Assembly (NCBI GenBank): GCA_017883285.1
Contig: JADGNV010000083.1
Span: 1 to 51,650 of the forward strand
Source: Candidatus Aminicenantota bacterium
GTDB lineage: Bacteria > Acidobacteriota > Aminicenantia > Aminicenantales > UBA4085
DNA: 51,650 nucleotides
Direction of reading: 5' to 3'
Part shown: positions 17,684-25,155 of the stretch, piece by piece
Numbering within the stretch: position 1 is the stretch's first letter
Layout: every line of letters starts with the position of its first letter
The notes under the pieces: generated by a model
Told to the model about the DNA's origin: nothing
Database searches by the model: none
What the model saw: the letters and a program-made list of their open reading frames with translations, nothing else
Translations under genes and position numbers: made by a program

Positions 17684-19535
17684 CCAGCGCCGGCAGCAGG
17701 CCGCGGCCGCCTGGGACGCCCGCGAATCGAGCGCCGTCCCCCAGATCTACATCGGGGCGGGGTCGTGCGGGCTGGCCGCGGGCGCGGCCGAAACCCAGCA
17801 GGCCGCGGTAGACTACCTCAAGGAAAGAAACGCGGAAGCCCGGATCATCCAGGTGGGCTGCATCGGCCCCTGCTATCTGGAGCCGCTCATGGACATCCGG
17901 ATGCCCGGGCGGTCCCGGATCAGCTACTCGAACGTGGGCCCCAAGGACGTGTCCCGGATCCTCGGCGCGTTCCTCGACGGCCGGGAAATCCCCAAGGGCC
18001 ACCTGGCCGGGCATTTCGGCGACGGCGAGCTCGCCGGCGTCCCGCGGTTTTACGATTTGCCGATGCTCAAGCCGCAGGTCCGGATCGTGCTCCGCAACTG
18101 CGGCCTGATCGATCCGGACGACCTCGACCAGTATCTGGCCCGGGACGGCTACAAGGGGTTCGAAAAGGCCCTGGGATTGGGATGGCAGGGCGTCATCGAC
18201 GAGGTCAAACGCTCGGGCTTGCGGGGCCGGGGCGGGGCGGGCTTCCCGACATGGAGGAAATGGACGACCTGCCGGGAACAGGAAAGCGGCCAGCGCTATC
18301 TCATCTGCAACGCCGACGAAGGCGACCCGGGCGCCTTCATGAACCGCTCCCTGATCGAAGGCGATCCCCACGCCGTCCTGGAAGGGATGCTCATCGCCGC
18401 CTTCGCTATCGGGGCCTCCCAAGGCTACGTCTATATCCGGGCGGAATACCCCCTGGCCATCAAGCGGCTGAAGACCGCGATCGCCCGGATGCGCGAGGCG
18501 GGCCTGCTCGGCGACCGGATCCTGGGGTCGGATTTCAGCTTCGACCTCAAAATCAAGGAAGGGGCCGGCGCGTTCGTCTGCGGCGAGGAGACCGCCCTCA
18601 TCGCCTCGATCGAGGGGAAGCGGGGCATGCCCCGTACCCGGCCGCCGTTCCCGGCGATCTCCGGGCTGAAAGGCAAGCCCACCATTATCAACAACGTCGA
18701 GACCCTGGGCACGCTGCCGGCCATCCTCCGCAACGGGGCGGACTGGTACGCCGGCTTCGGGACGGAAAAGAGCAAGGGGACGAAGACCTTCTCCCTCGTG
18801 GGCAAGGTCCGGCGGACGGGGCTGATCGAGGTCCCGCTCGGCACGTCCCTCCGAACCGTGATCTTCGACATCGGCGGCGGGACCCAAAAGCCGTTCAAGG
18901 CCGTCCAGAGCGGCGGCCCGTCGGGGGGCTGCCTGTCCGAGGAGTTCCTGGACCTGCCGATCGACTACGAGCACCTGGCCGAAGCCGGGGCGATCATGGG
19001 CTCGGGCGGGCTGATCGTCGTCGATTCCGATACTTGCATCGTGGACATGGCCAAGTACTTCCTGAGCTTCACCCAGATGGAGTCGTGCGGGAAGTGCGTC
19101 CCCTGCCGCGTCGGGACCCGGCACATGGTCCAGATCCTGGAGAAGATCTGTGACGGCCGGGCCGAGCTCGCCGACCTCGACAAGCTCGAGAAGCTCGGCC
19201 ACGTCGTCAAGAGCGGCTCGCTCTGCGGGCTCGGCTCCACCGCGCCCAATCCGGCCCTCTCGACGATGAAGTACTTCCGCCCGGAGTTCATCGCCCACAT
19301 CAAGGACCATCGCTGCCCGGCCGTGACGTGCAAGAACCTCGTGACGTATCGGATCCTGCCCGGCAAGTGCACGGGCTGCCAGCGCTGTGTCAAGGTCTGC
19401 CCGACCGCGGCCATCTCCGGGCCGCGGTCCGAGCCGCACAACCTGGACGAGTCCAAGTGCATCAAGTGTCGGGCCTGCTACGAGATCTGCCGATTCGACG
19501 CGATCGCCGGCGACGCCATCGTCATCGAATCCTAG
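17664..19535 (+). CDS. nuoF: NuoF/HydB-like NADH-binding flavoprotein with extra Fe-S domains
   Basis: 623 residues, the extended form seen in HydB of bifurcating hydrogenases. The N-terminal thioredoxin-like [2Fe-2S]-type domain retains C35, C66 and C70, but the usual first Cys is Gly (GAGSC where C-x-G-x-x-C-type is expected). The FMN/NADH core has GLRGRGGAGFPTWRKW and NADEGDPGAFMNRSLIEGDP. The N3-type [4Fe-4S] site is SCGKCVPCR with a later Cys in SLCGLG. The C-terminal ferredoxin has two [4Fe-4S] motifs (CTGCQRCVKVCP and CIKCRACYEICR). Role: NADH oxidation or NAD+ reduction with FMN as the likely bifurcation site. AAGGG precedes the ATG, which overlaps nuoE. Confidence 0.95.
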   Translation: MNKKAIDQRRQQAAAAWDARESSAVPQIYIGAGSCGLAAGAAETQQAAVDYLKERNAEARIIQVGCIGPCYLEPLMDIRMPGRSRISYSNVGPKDVSRILGAFLDGREIPKGHLAGHFGDGELAGVPRFYDLPMLKPQVRIVLRNCGLIDPDDLDQYLARDGYKGFEKALGLGWQGVIDEVKRSGLRGRGGAGFPTWRKWTTCREQESGQRYLICNADEGDPGAFMNRSLIEGDPHAVLEGMLIAAFAIGASQGYVYIRAEYPLAIKRLKTAIARMREAGLLGDRILGSDFSFDLKIKEGAGAFVCGEETALIASIEGKRGMPRTRPPFPAISGLKGKPTIINNVETLGTLPAILRNGADWYAGFGTEKSKGTKTFSLVGKVRRTGLIEVPLGTSLRTVIFDIGGGTQKPFKAVQSGGPSGGCLSEEFLDLPIDYEHLAEAGAIMGSGGLIVVDSDTCIVDMAKYFLSFTQMESCGKCVPCRVGTRHMVQILEKICDGRAELADLDKLEKLGHVVKSGSLCGLGSTAPNPALSTMKYFRPEFIAHIKDHRCPAVTCKNLVTYRILPGKCTGCQRCVKVCPTAAISGPRSEPHNLDESKCIKCRACYEICRFDAIAGDAIVIES

Positions 19536-19546
19536 AAGGGACGACC

Positions 19547-22069
19547 ATGGGCCTCAAAGAACCACGAACGCTGACAATGGAGATCAACCACCGGAGTGTG
19601 TCCTTCCCGGAAGACGTCACGGTCCATCGGGCCGCCGAATTGAACGGGATCGACATCCCTTCGCTCTGCTCCCACAAGGACCTCACCCCGTTCGGCGGCT
19701 GCCGCCTGTGCATGGTCGAGATCGAAGGGATGCGCGGCTATCCGCTGTCGTGCAGCACCGCTGCCGCGGAGGGGATGGTCGTCCTGACCGACACCGTCCG
19801 GCTCCGGGAGCTGCGCCAGGAGATCCTGAAGCTCATCCTGAGCGAGCACCCCTCGAGCTGCCTCATCTGCGAGGAGCGGGTCGAATGCCTGGACTACCAG
19901 GGCACGATCCGGAAGGCCGGCGTCACGACCGGCTGCCGCACCTGCCCGAACGACAAGCAGTGCGAGCTCCAGGACCTCGTGGAGAAGATCGGGGTTGCGG
20001 ACATCGACTATCCGATCACCTACCACGGCTACGAGCCCGAGCACGACGACCCCTTCTACGACCGCGACTACAACGTCTGCATCCTCTGCGGCCGCTGCGT
20101 CCGGATGTGCCAGGAGGTGCGGGGCTCGAGCGTCCTGGCCTTCACCCACCGGGGCCCGAAGGTCAAGATCGGCCCGGCCTTCGGCCGGAGCCACATCGAC
20201 GCCGGCTGCGAGTTCTGCGGCGCCTGCGTGGACATCTGCCCGACCGGCGCCCTGGCGGACAAGGCCTCCAAGTGGGACGGCAAGCCCGACGGGCGGCTGG
20301 TCTCCACCTGCCCGTTCTGCGCCATCGGCTGCCAGGTCGAGCTCGAGCACAAGAACGGCCGCCTGTCCAAGGCCCGGGCGAACCTCGACCCGGAGGTCAA
20401 CGACGGCCAGCTGTGCGTCCGGGGCCGGTTCTGCATGCCCGAGGCAACCCATCACTTCGAGCGGGCGAAGAAACCGATGCTTCGGAAGGGCGCCTATTTC
20501 CGGGAAGTATCCTGGGAGGAAGCCCTGGAGAAGGCCGCGGCCGAGCTCCGCGGCTGCGCGCCCGAGGACTTCGCGATGCTCGTCTCCCCCGACCTCACCA
20601 CGGAGAGCCTGTTCGCCGCCCAGAAATTCGTGCGCGACGTCCTCGGCTCGGAGAACATCGACTCCACGGGACGCGAGCAGCTCGCGGGCGGGCCGGGGCT
20701 CTGGTCTCGCCTCTTCTCGCTCCCGATCTCGATCAAGGCCATCGACCGGGCCGACACGATCCTGGCCCTCGGCCTCGACAGCCGGTTCGACTTCTCGGTC
20801 GTGGGGACGAAGGTCCGCAAGGCCCTCGATCGGGGCGCGCATCTCGTGACCGTCGATCCCCGCGAAGGGAACCTGGCCCGCTACGCGAACCGCTGGCTGC
20901 GTCCGCGGCCGGGGCGGGAAGGCCGCCTTCTCCAGTTCTTCGCCGACGCCCTCGCCGGCCGGACGCCCGACGCGGGCGCGGCCGCGAAGGATGCGGCCGT
21001 GGACGCCGCGGAGCTGACCGCGGCCCTCGACCTTCTGGCGGCCAGCCATGATCTGTCCGTGATCGTCGGCTCCCGGATCTTCGCCTACGAAGACAGGCGG
21101 GCGCTCCTCGCCGGACTGCTGGCCCTGTCCGGGCGGCCGGGAACGAATTTTATCCCCTTGTATTTCGGGGCCAACGCGCGCGGCGCCCTGGAGATGGGGG
21201 TCTTCCCGGGAATCGGCCCGGGCGGCGCCGTCCGGCCGGGAGTCTCGCCCGGCGGCGCGCCGGTCGGCCGCTCGGGCCGCCGGCCCCACGTGCTCTACCT
21301 CGCGGGGGATGTCCCCTTCTTCGAGCGGCCGGACTGCGACGTCCTGATCGTCCAGGACATCTATCTCCCGCCCTTCGACGTCGATATCTTCCTGCCCGCC
21401 TCGAGCTTCGCCGAAAGCGGAGGGACCCTCATCAATCTCGAGGGCCGGGTGCAGGACATCGTCCAGGTCGAGGCGCCGCCCGAAGGGGCGGTGACTGGAT
21501 TCATGCGACCCGATTGGCGCATCTTCGCCGAGCTGGCCGGGGCATTGAAGAGCGGGGCGATGCCCTATGGCTCGATCCAGGATGTGAGGGCCGACATCCG
21601 CCGGGCGGTGCCCGACTATCCGCCAGCGCCGGACCGCAAGCCCCGGAAGATGAAACCGATCGAAGGCTGGGACACCGCGCCCGCGGCTCCCGCGGACGGC
21701 GGCGAGGGAAACCACTGGTTGGTCGCGGTCCCGGGCGGCTATCGCCATCGGGGCATCGACCTCGCCTCGAAGGTGGGCGGGCTGAGCGACCTGGGGCTCG
21801 AGGAGGGGTTCCGGATGAACCCGGCCGACCTCGCGGACCTCGGGCTGAAGAGCGGCGACCGGATCGAAATCACCTACGACCGCGGGGCGCCGGCGGTCCT
21901 GGGGACCGTGAAACAGGATGTGGAGTGCCCGGCCGGGGCGGTCTACTTTGCCCGTCCCGTGGCGTTCGGCGGGCTGGCCCACAAGAAGGAGCACGAGCCG
22001 CTCTTTCATCTCGGCGCGAACCCCGTCCGCGTCCGCATCGCGAGGACCAGGGAGGACAGGCATGTATAA
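19547..22069 (+). CDS. nuoG: NuoG-like Fe-S / molybdopterin-fold subunit
   Basis: 840 residues. Plant-type [2Fe-2S] domain (about 10-90, CSHKDLTPFGGCRLC). A His/Cys cluster region (HPSSCLICEERVEC then CRTCPNDKQC) is longer than in standard NuoG. Two [4Fe-4S] motifs follow (CILCGRCVRMC and CEFCGACVDICP), then a molybdopterin Fe4S4 domain (CPFCAIGC ... LCVRGRF) and a molybdopterin-oxidoreductase fold to the C-terminal dinucleotide-binding domain. At the place where formate dehydrogenases carry Sec or Cys the sequence reads IDSTGREQLAGGPGL, so I see no catalytic Cys/Sec. It is therefore probably a structural and electron-relay subunit as in complex I, and takes the position HydA holds in HydABC loci. 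AGAAGGG precedes the ATG at 19547. Confidence 0.88.
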   Translation: MGLKEPRTLTMEINHRSVSFPEDVTVHRAAELNGIDIPSLCSHKDLTPFGGCRLCMVEIEGMRGYPLSCSTAAAEGMVVLTDTVRLRELRQEILKLILSEHPSSCLICEERVECLDYQGTIRKAGVTTGCRTCPNDKQCELQDLVEKIGVADIDYPITYHGYEPEHDDPFYDRDYNVCILCGRCVRMCQEVRGSSVLAFTHRGPKVKIGPAFGRSHIDAGCEFCGACVDICPTGALADKASKWDGKPDGRLVSTCPFCAIGCQVELEHKNGRLSKARANLDPEVNDGQLCVRGRFCMPEATHHFERAKKPMLRKGAYFREVSWEEALEKAAAELRGCAPEDFAMLVSPDLTTESLFAAQKFVRDVLGSENIDSTGREQLAGGPGLWSRLFSLPISIKAIDRADTILALGLDSRFDFSVVGTKVRKALDRGAHLVTVDPREGNLARYANRWLRPRPGREGRLLQFFADALAGRTPDAGAAAKDAAVDAAELTAALDLLAASHDLSVIVGSRIFAYEDRRALLAGLLALSGRPGTNFIPLYFGANARGALEMGVFPGIGPGGAVRPGVSPGGAPVGRSGRRPHVLYLAGDVPFFERPDCDVLIVQDIYLPPFDVDIFLPASSFAESGGTLINLEGRVQDIVQVEAPPEGAVTGFMRPDWRIFAELAGALKSGAMPYGSIQDVRADIRRAVPDYPPAPDRKPRKMKPIEGWDTAPAAPADGGEGNHWLVAVPGGYRHRGIDLASKVGGLSDLGLEEGFRMNPADLADLGLKSGDRIEITYDRGAPAVLGTVKQDVECPAGAVYFARPVAFGGLAHKKEHEPLFHLGANPVRVRIARTREDRHV

Positions 22070-22895
22070 AGTCGTGGAGCGGAGGATGATCGTTCCGAAC
22101 ATGCACGAGTTCACCGTCCTTGCGCCGGCGGTGGCCGAATCGGTCAAGCCCGGCAACTTCATCATCGTCCGGCCCGACGCAAGCGGCGAGCGCATTCCCC
22201 TGTCGGTCGCCGACTGGGACCGCGAAGCCGGAACCGTGACCTCGATCTTCATGCAGGTGGGCGCGTCCACGGCCAAGCTGGCCCGCCTCAAGCCGGGCGA
22301 CAGCGTCCCGACGTTCGTCGGACCGCTCGGCAGGGAGACGGTGATCGACAAGTTCGGGACCGTGCTCCTGGTCGGCGGCTGCTACGGCATCGGGTCCATC
22401 TACCCCACCGCCCGGGCGCTCAAGGAGGCCGGCAACAAGGTCGTCACCCTGATCGAGGCCCGCAGCTCGTTCCTCCTCTTCTGGGAGGACAAATTGGCCC
22501 GGGCCTCGGACAAAGTGCTGGTCATCACCCGGGATGGGACCAAGGGCCAGAAAGGGCACGTCAGCCGGATTCCCGAGATGATGCAACGGGCGGGGATCGT
22601 CCCCGACCTGGTCATCGTCAACGGCTGCACCTTCCAGATGATGCAGGTCTCCCGGCTGACGAAGCCGCTCGGCTGGAAGACCATCGTCAACATGAACCCG
22701 ATCATGATCGACGGGACGGGAATGTGCGGCGTCTGCCGGCTCACGGTCGGCGGGAAGACCAAGTTCGCCTGCGTCGACGGGCCCGATTTCGACGGGCACG
22801 AGATCGACTGGGAGGAGTTCCTGGCGCGGCGCAAGACCTACAACCCCGAAGAGGTGGACCCGCTCCGCCGGAGCACTTGCCGGTCCCATTTCTGA
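22062..22895 (+). CDS. nfnA: NfnA / SudB-like ferredoxin-NADP+ reductase subunit
   Basis: 277 residues. FAD-binding barrel (about 1-95; RIPLSVADWD is the FNR-type flavin motif) and a NAD(P)-binding domain with VLLVGGCYGIGSIYPTARAL. The C-terminal [2Fe-2S] motif DGTGMCGVCRLTVGG ends with a later Cys (KFACVDGPDF), as in the small subunit of NADH-dependent ferredoxin:NADP+ oxidoreductase and sulfide dehydrogenase. Partner of the next gene. The ATG overlaps the nuoG-like gene by 8 nt with GGGAGG upstream. Confidence 0.93.
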   Translation: MYKVVERRMIVPNMHEFTVLAPAVAESVKPGNFIIVRPDASGERIPLSVADWDREAGTVTSIFMQVGASTAKLARLKPGDSVPTFVGPLGRETVIDKFGTVLLVGGCYGIGSIYPTARALKEAGNKVVTLIEARSSFLLFWEDKLARASDKVLVITRDGTKGQKGHVSRIPEMMQRAGIVPDLVIVNGCTFQMMQVSRLTKPLGWKTIVNMNPIMIDGTGMCGVCRLTVGGKTKFACVDGPDFDGHEIDWEEFLARRKTYNPEEVDPLRRSTCRSHF

Positions 22896-22932
22896 TCCGC
22901 GCCCCCGCGGCCGCGTCAAGGAGGACGTGCGA

Positions 22933-24351
22933 GTGGTTGAAGAAAAGAAAGACAAGAAAAAGCTGGACCCGCACCGGCGGGCCATGCCCAAACAGCACCC
23001 CTGGGAACGGGTCAAGAACTTCGACGAGGTGGCTCTGGGATATTCGATCCCCACGGCCGTCGAGGAGGCCGAGCGCTGCCTGCAGTGCAAGAAACCCCTC
23101 TGCAACCAGGGCTGTCCCGTCGGGATCGACATCCCCGGCTTCATCAAGTGCATCGTCGAGGGCGATTACGGCGCCGGGGTCAGGAAGATTAAGGAGACCA
23201 ACGCCCTGCCGGCCATCTGCGGCCGGGTCTGTCCCCAGGAAGAGCAGTGCGAAAAGGTCTGCATCGTGGGCAAGAAAGGCGAGCCCGTCTCGATCGGCCG
23301 GCTGGAGCGCTTCCTGGCCGACTGGGAGGCGGCCCAGGGCAAGATCGAGGTCCCGACCCTGGCCCCCAAGACGGGCCGGAAGGTCGCGATCGCCGGGGCC
23401 GGGCCGGCGGGGATCACCGTGGCCAACGACCTGGCCCTCCTCGGCCATGACGTGACCATCTACGAGGCCCTCCATGAGTGCGGCGGGGTGTTGATCTACG
23501 GCATCCCGGAATTCCGCCTCCCGAAGGCGATCGTGAGCCGCGAGGTCGAATACGTCAGGAGCCTCGGGGTCAAGATCTACACCGACTTCGTCGTCGGCAA
23601 GACCAGGACCGTGGACCGGCTCCTCCAGGAATTCGACGCCGTGTTCATCGGCTCGGGCGCCGGCCTGCCCTGGTTCATGGAGATCCCTGGAGAGAACCTA
23701 AACGGCGTCTATTCGGCCAACGAGTACCTGACCCGGGTGAACCTGATGAAGGGCTTCAAGTTCCCCGAATACAACACGCCCGTCAAGCGGCCCGCCCGGG
23801 TGGCCGTCGTCGGCGGCGGCAACGTGGCCATGGACTCCGCCCGGACCGCAGTCCGCCTCGGGGCGAACGAGGTCCACCTCGTCTACCGCCGGAGCAAGGC
23901 GGAGCTGCCGGCCCGGGCCGAGGAAGCGGAGAACGCCGAGGAGGAGGGCGTGATCTTCGACCTCCTCACTCTGCCCGTCCGCCTGATCGGCGACGCGAAC
24001 GGCTGGATCCGGGAGATGGAATGCCTCCGGATGGAGCTTGGCGAGCCCGACGCCTCGGGCCGCCGCAGGCCCGTCGAGGTCAAGGGGTCGAACTTCCGGG
24101 TGCCGTTCGATGCTGTCGTGATCGCCATCGGCAACAGCCCCAACCCGCTCATCCCGATGACGACCCCGGGCCTCGAGATCAGCAAGAAGGGCGGCATCGT
24201 GACCTTGCCCGAGACGGCCCAGACCTCCCGGCCCGACATCTGGGCCGGCGGGGACATCGTCCGCGGGGCCGCGACCGTGATCAGCGCCATGGGCGACGGC
24301 CGGATCGCCGCCGCCTCGATCCACCGATATCTGATGGCCAAGGGCCGCTAG
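22933..24351 (+). CDS. nfnB: NfnB / GltD-like FAD, [4Fe-4S] oxidoreductase subunit
   Basis: 472 residues. The N-terminal double [4Fe-4S] domain has CLQCKKPLCNQGCPVGIDIPGF and CGRVCPQEEQCEKVC. Two Rossmann motifs follow: FAD (AGAGPAGITVANDLALLGHDV) and NAD(P) (VVGGGNVAMDSARTAVRLGA), then the C-terminal FAD loop WAGGDIVRGAATVISAMGDG. With NfnA it would couple NADPH oxidation to reduction of NAD+ and ferredoxin, or the reverse; glutamate synthase and sulfide dehydrogenase roles are alternatives, but no gltB lies nearby. I chose GTG at 22933 because AAGGAGG sits 8 nt upstream; the GTG at 22927 is too close. Confidence 0.92.
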   Translation: MVEEKKDKKKLDPHRRAMPKQHPWERVKNFDEVALGYSIPTAVEEAERCLQCKKPLCNQGCPVGIDIPGFIKCIVEGDYGAGVRKIKETNALPAICGRVCPQEEQCEKVCIVGKKGEPVSIGRLERFLADWEAAQGKIEVPTLAPKTGRKVAIAGAGPAGITVANDLALLGHDVTIYEALHECGGVLIYGIPEFRLPKAIVSREVEYVRSLGVKIYTDFVVGKTRTVDRLLQEFDAVFIGSGAGLPWFMEIPGENLNGVYSANEYLTRVNLMKGFKFPEYNTPVKRPARVAVVGGGNVAMDSARTAVRLGANEVHLVYRRSKAELPARAEEAENAEEEGVIFDLLTLPVRLIGDANGWIREMECLRMELGEPDASGRRRPVEVKGSNFRVPFDAVVIAIGNSPNPLIPMTTPGLEISKKGGIVTLPETAQTSRPDIWAGGDIVRGAATVISAMGDGRIAAASIHRYLMAKGR

Positions 24352-24373
24352 CCGGATCGCACCAGGAGACGCC

Positions 24374-24718
24374 ATGACATTAGCCGAAATCCGAGACCTC
24401 CTCGAATGCGACGTCCTCTCCGGGGAAGACGACCTGTCCTTCGACGTCCAGAACGTCGTGGCGTCAGACGGCATGAGCGAAATCCTGGCCTTCGCCAAAT
24501 CCAAGGAGCTCATGATCACCGGCCTGACGAACATCCTCTCGATCCGCACGGCGGACATCGCCGGGGTCGCGGCCGTCCTCTATTGCCGGGGGAAGTCCCC
24601 CGACAAGAAGGTGGTCGAATTCGCCCGCTCGAAAGGCATCCCCGTGCTTGTGACCAAGATGGTGATGTTCGACATCTGCGGGCTGCTCTACAACCGGGGG
24701 CTCAAAGGCGTATCCTGA
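24374..24718 (+). CDS. DRTGG-domain protein, copy 2
   Basis: 114 residues. Aligns along its length with the 16796 gene (KELMITGLTNILSIRTADIAGVAAVLYCRGKSPDKKVVEFARSKGIPVL). The stop overlaps the start of the HATPase gene (TGATG). Proteins of this type beside HATPase and hydrogenase-like genes are thought to be parts of a redox signalling unit; no enzyme motif of its own is seen. Confidence 0.8.
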   Translation: MTLAEIRDLLECDVLSGEDDLSFDVQNVVASDGMSEILAFAKSKELMITGLTNILSIRTADIAGVAAVLYCRGKSPDKKVVEFARSKGIPVLVTKMVMFDICGLLYNRGLKGVS

Positions 24719-25155
24719 TGGCCGAGGAACTGCTCCGCGAGAAATTCGAGATCCAGGGCCGGAACTTCGACAAGGCCGGCGAGGTCTCGGGAGAGATCAA
24801 GGTCATCCTCCGCGACCTCGGTCTCGACGCGGGCTGCATCCGGCGACTGGTGATCGTGTCTTACGAGGGCGAGATGAACGTGGTCATGTACGCCGACCGG
24901 GGCACGCTGACCCTGATCTTGACCGACGAAGACGTCGGCCTCGAGATCGTCGACGACGGCCCGGGGATTCCCGACATCGACCTGGCCCTCCAGGAAGGCT
25001 ATTCCACCGCCTCCGACGAGATGCGGGAGCTGGGCTTCGGCTTCGGCATGGGCCTGCCGAACATGAGGAAGAACTCGGACGAGTTCCGGATCGAATCCGC
25101 GGTCGGCCGCGGGACCTCGGTCTTCGCCAAAGTGAGGTTGAACCCCCATGGCTGA
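24718..25155 (+). CDS. Small HATPase_c protein (anti-sigma / serine kinase-like)
   Basis: 145 residues consisting only of a GHKL ATPase domain. The N-box region is IVSYEGEMNVVMYAD, G1 is DDGPGIPD and G2 is GFGFGMGLPNMRK. It has no dimerisation/phosphoacceptor domain, so it is more like RsbW/SpoIIAB-type kinases than a histidine kinase. Both ends overlap its neighbours (TGATG with the DRTGG gene, 8 nt with the hydrogenase-like gene), which points to tight stoichiometric coupling. Expected output: phosphorylation or binding of an unknown partner, perhaps one of the DRTGG proteins; this is inference. Confidence 0.85.
   Translation: MAEELLREKFEIQGRNFDKAGEVSGEIKVILRDLGLDAGCIRRLVIVSYEGEMNVVMYADRGTLTLILTDEDVGLEIVDDGPGIPDIDLALQEGYSTASDEMRELGFGFGMGLPNMRKNSDEFRIESAVGRGTSVFAKVRLNPHG

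Noticed and set aside
19547-22069. Active formate dehydrogenase alpha subunit
   Set aside because: No Cys, Sec or in-frame TGA at the catalytic position; the neighbours are NuoE and NuoF, so NuoG-like is the better call.
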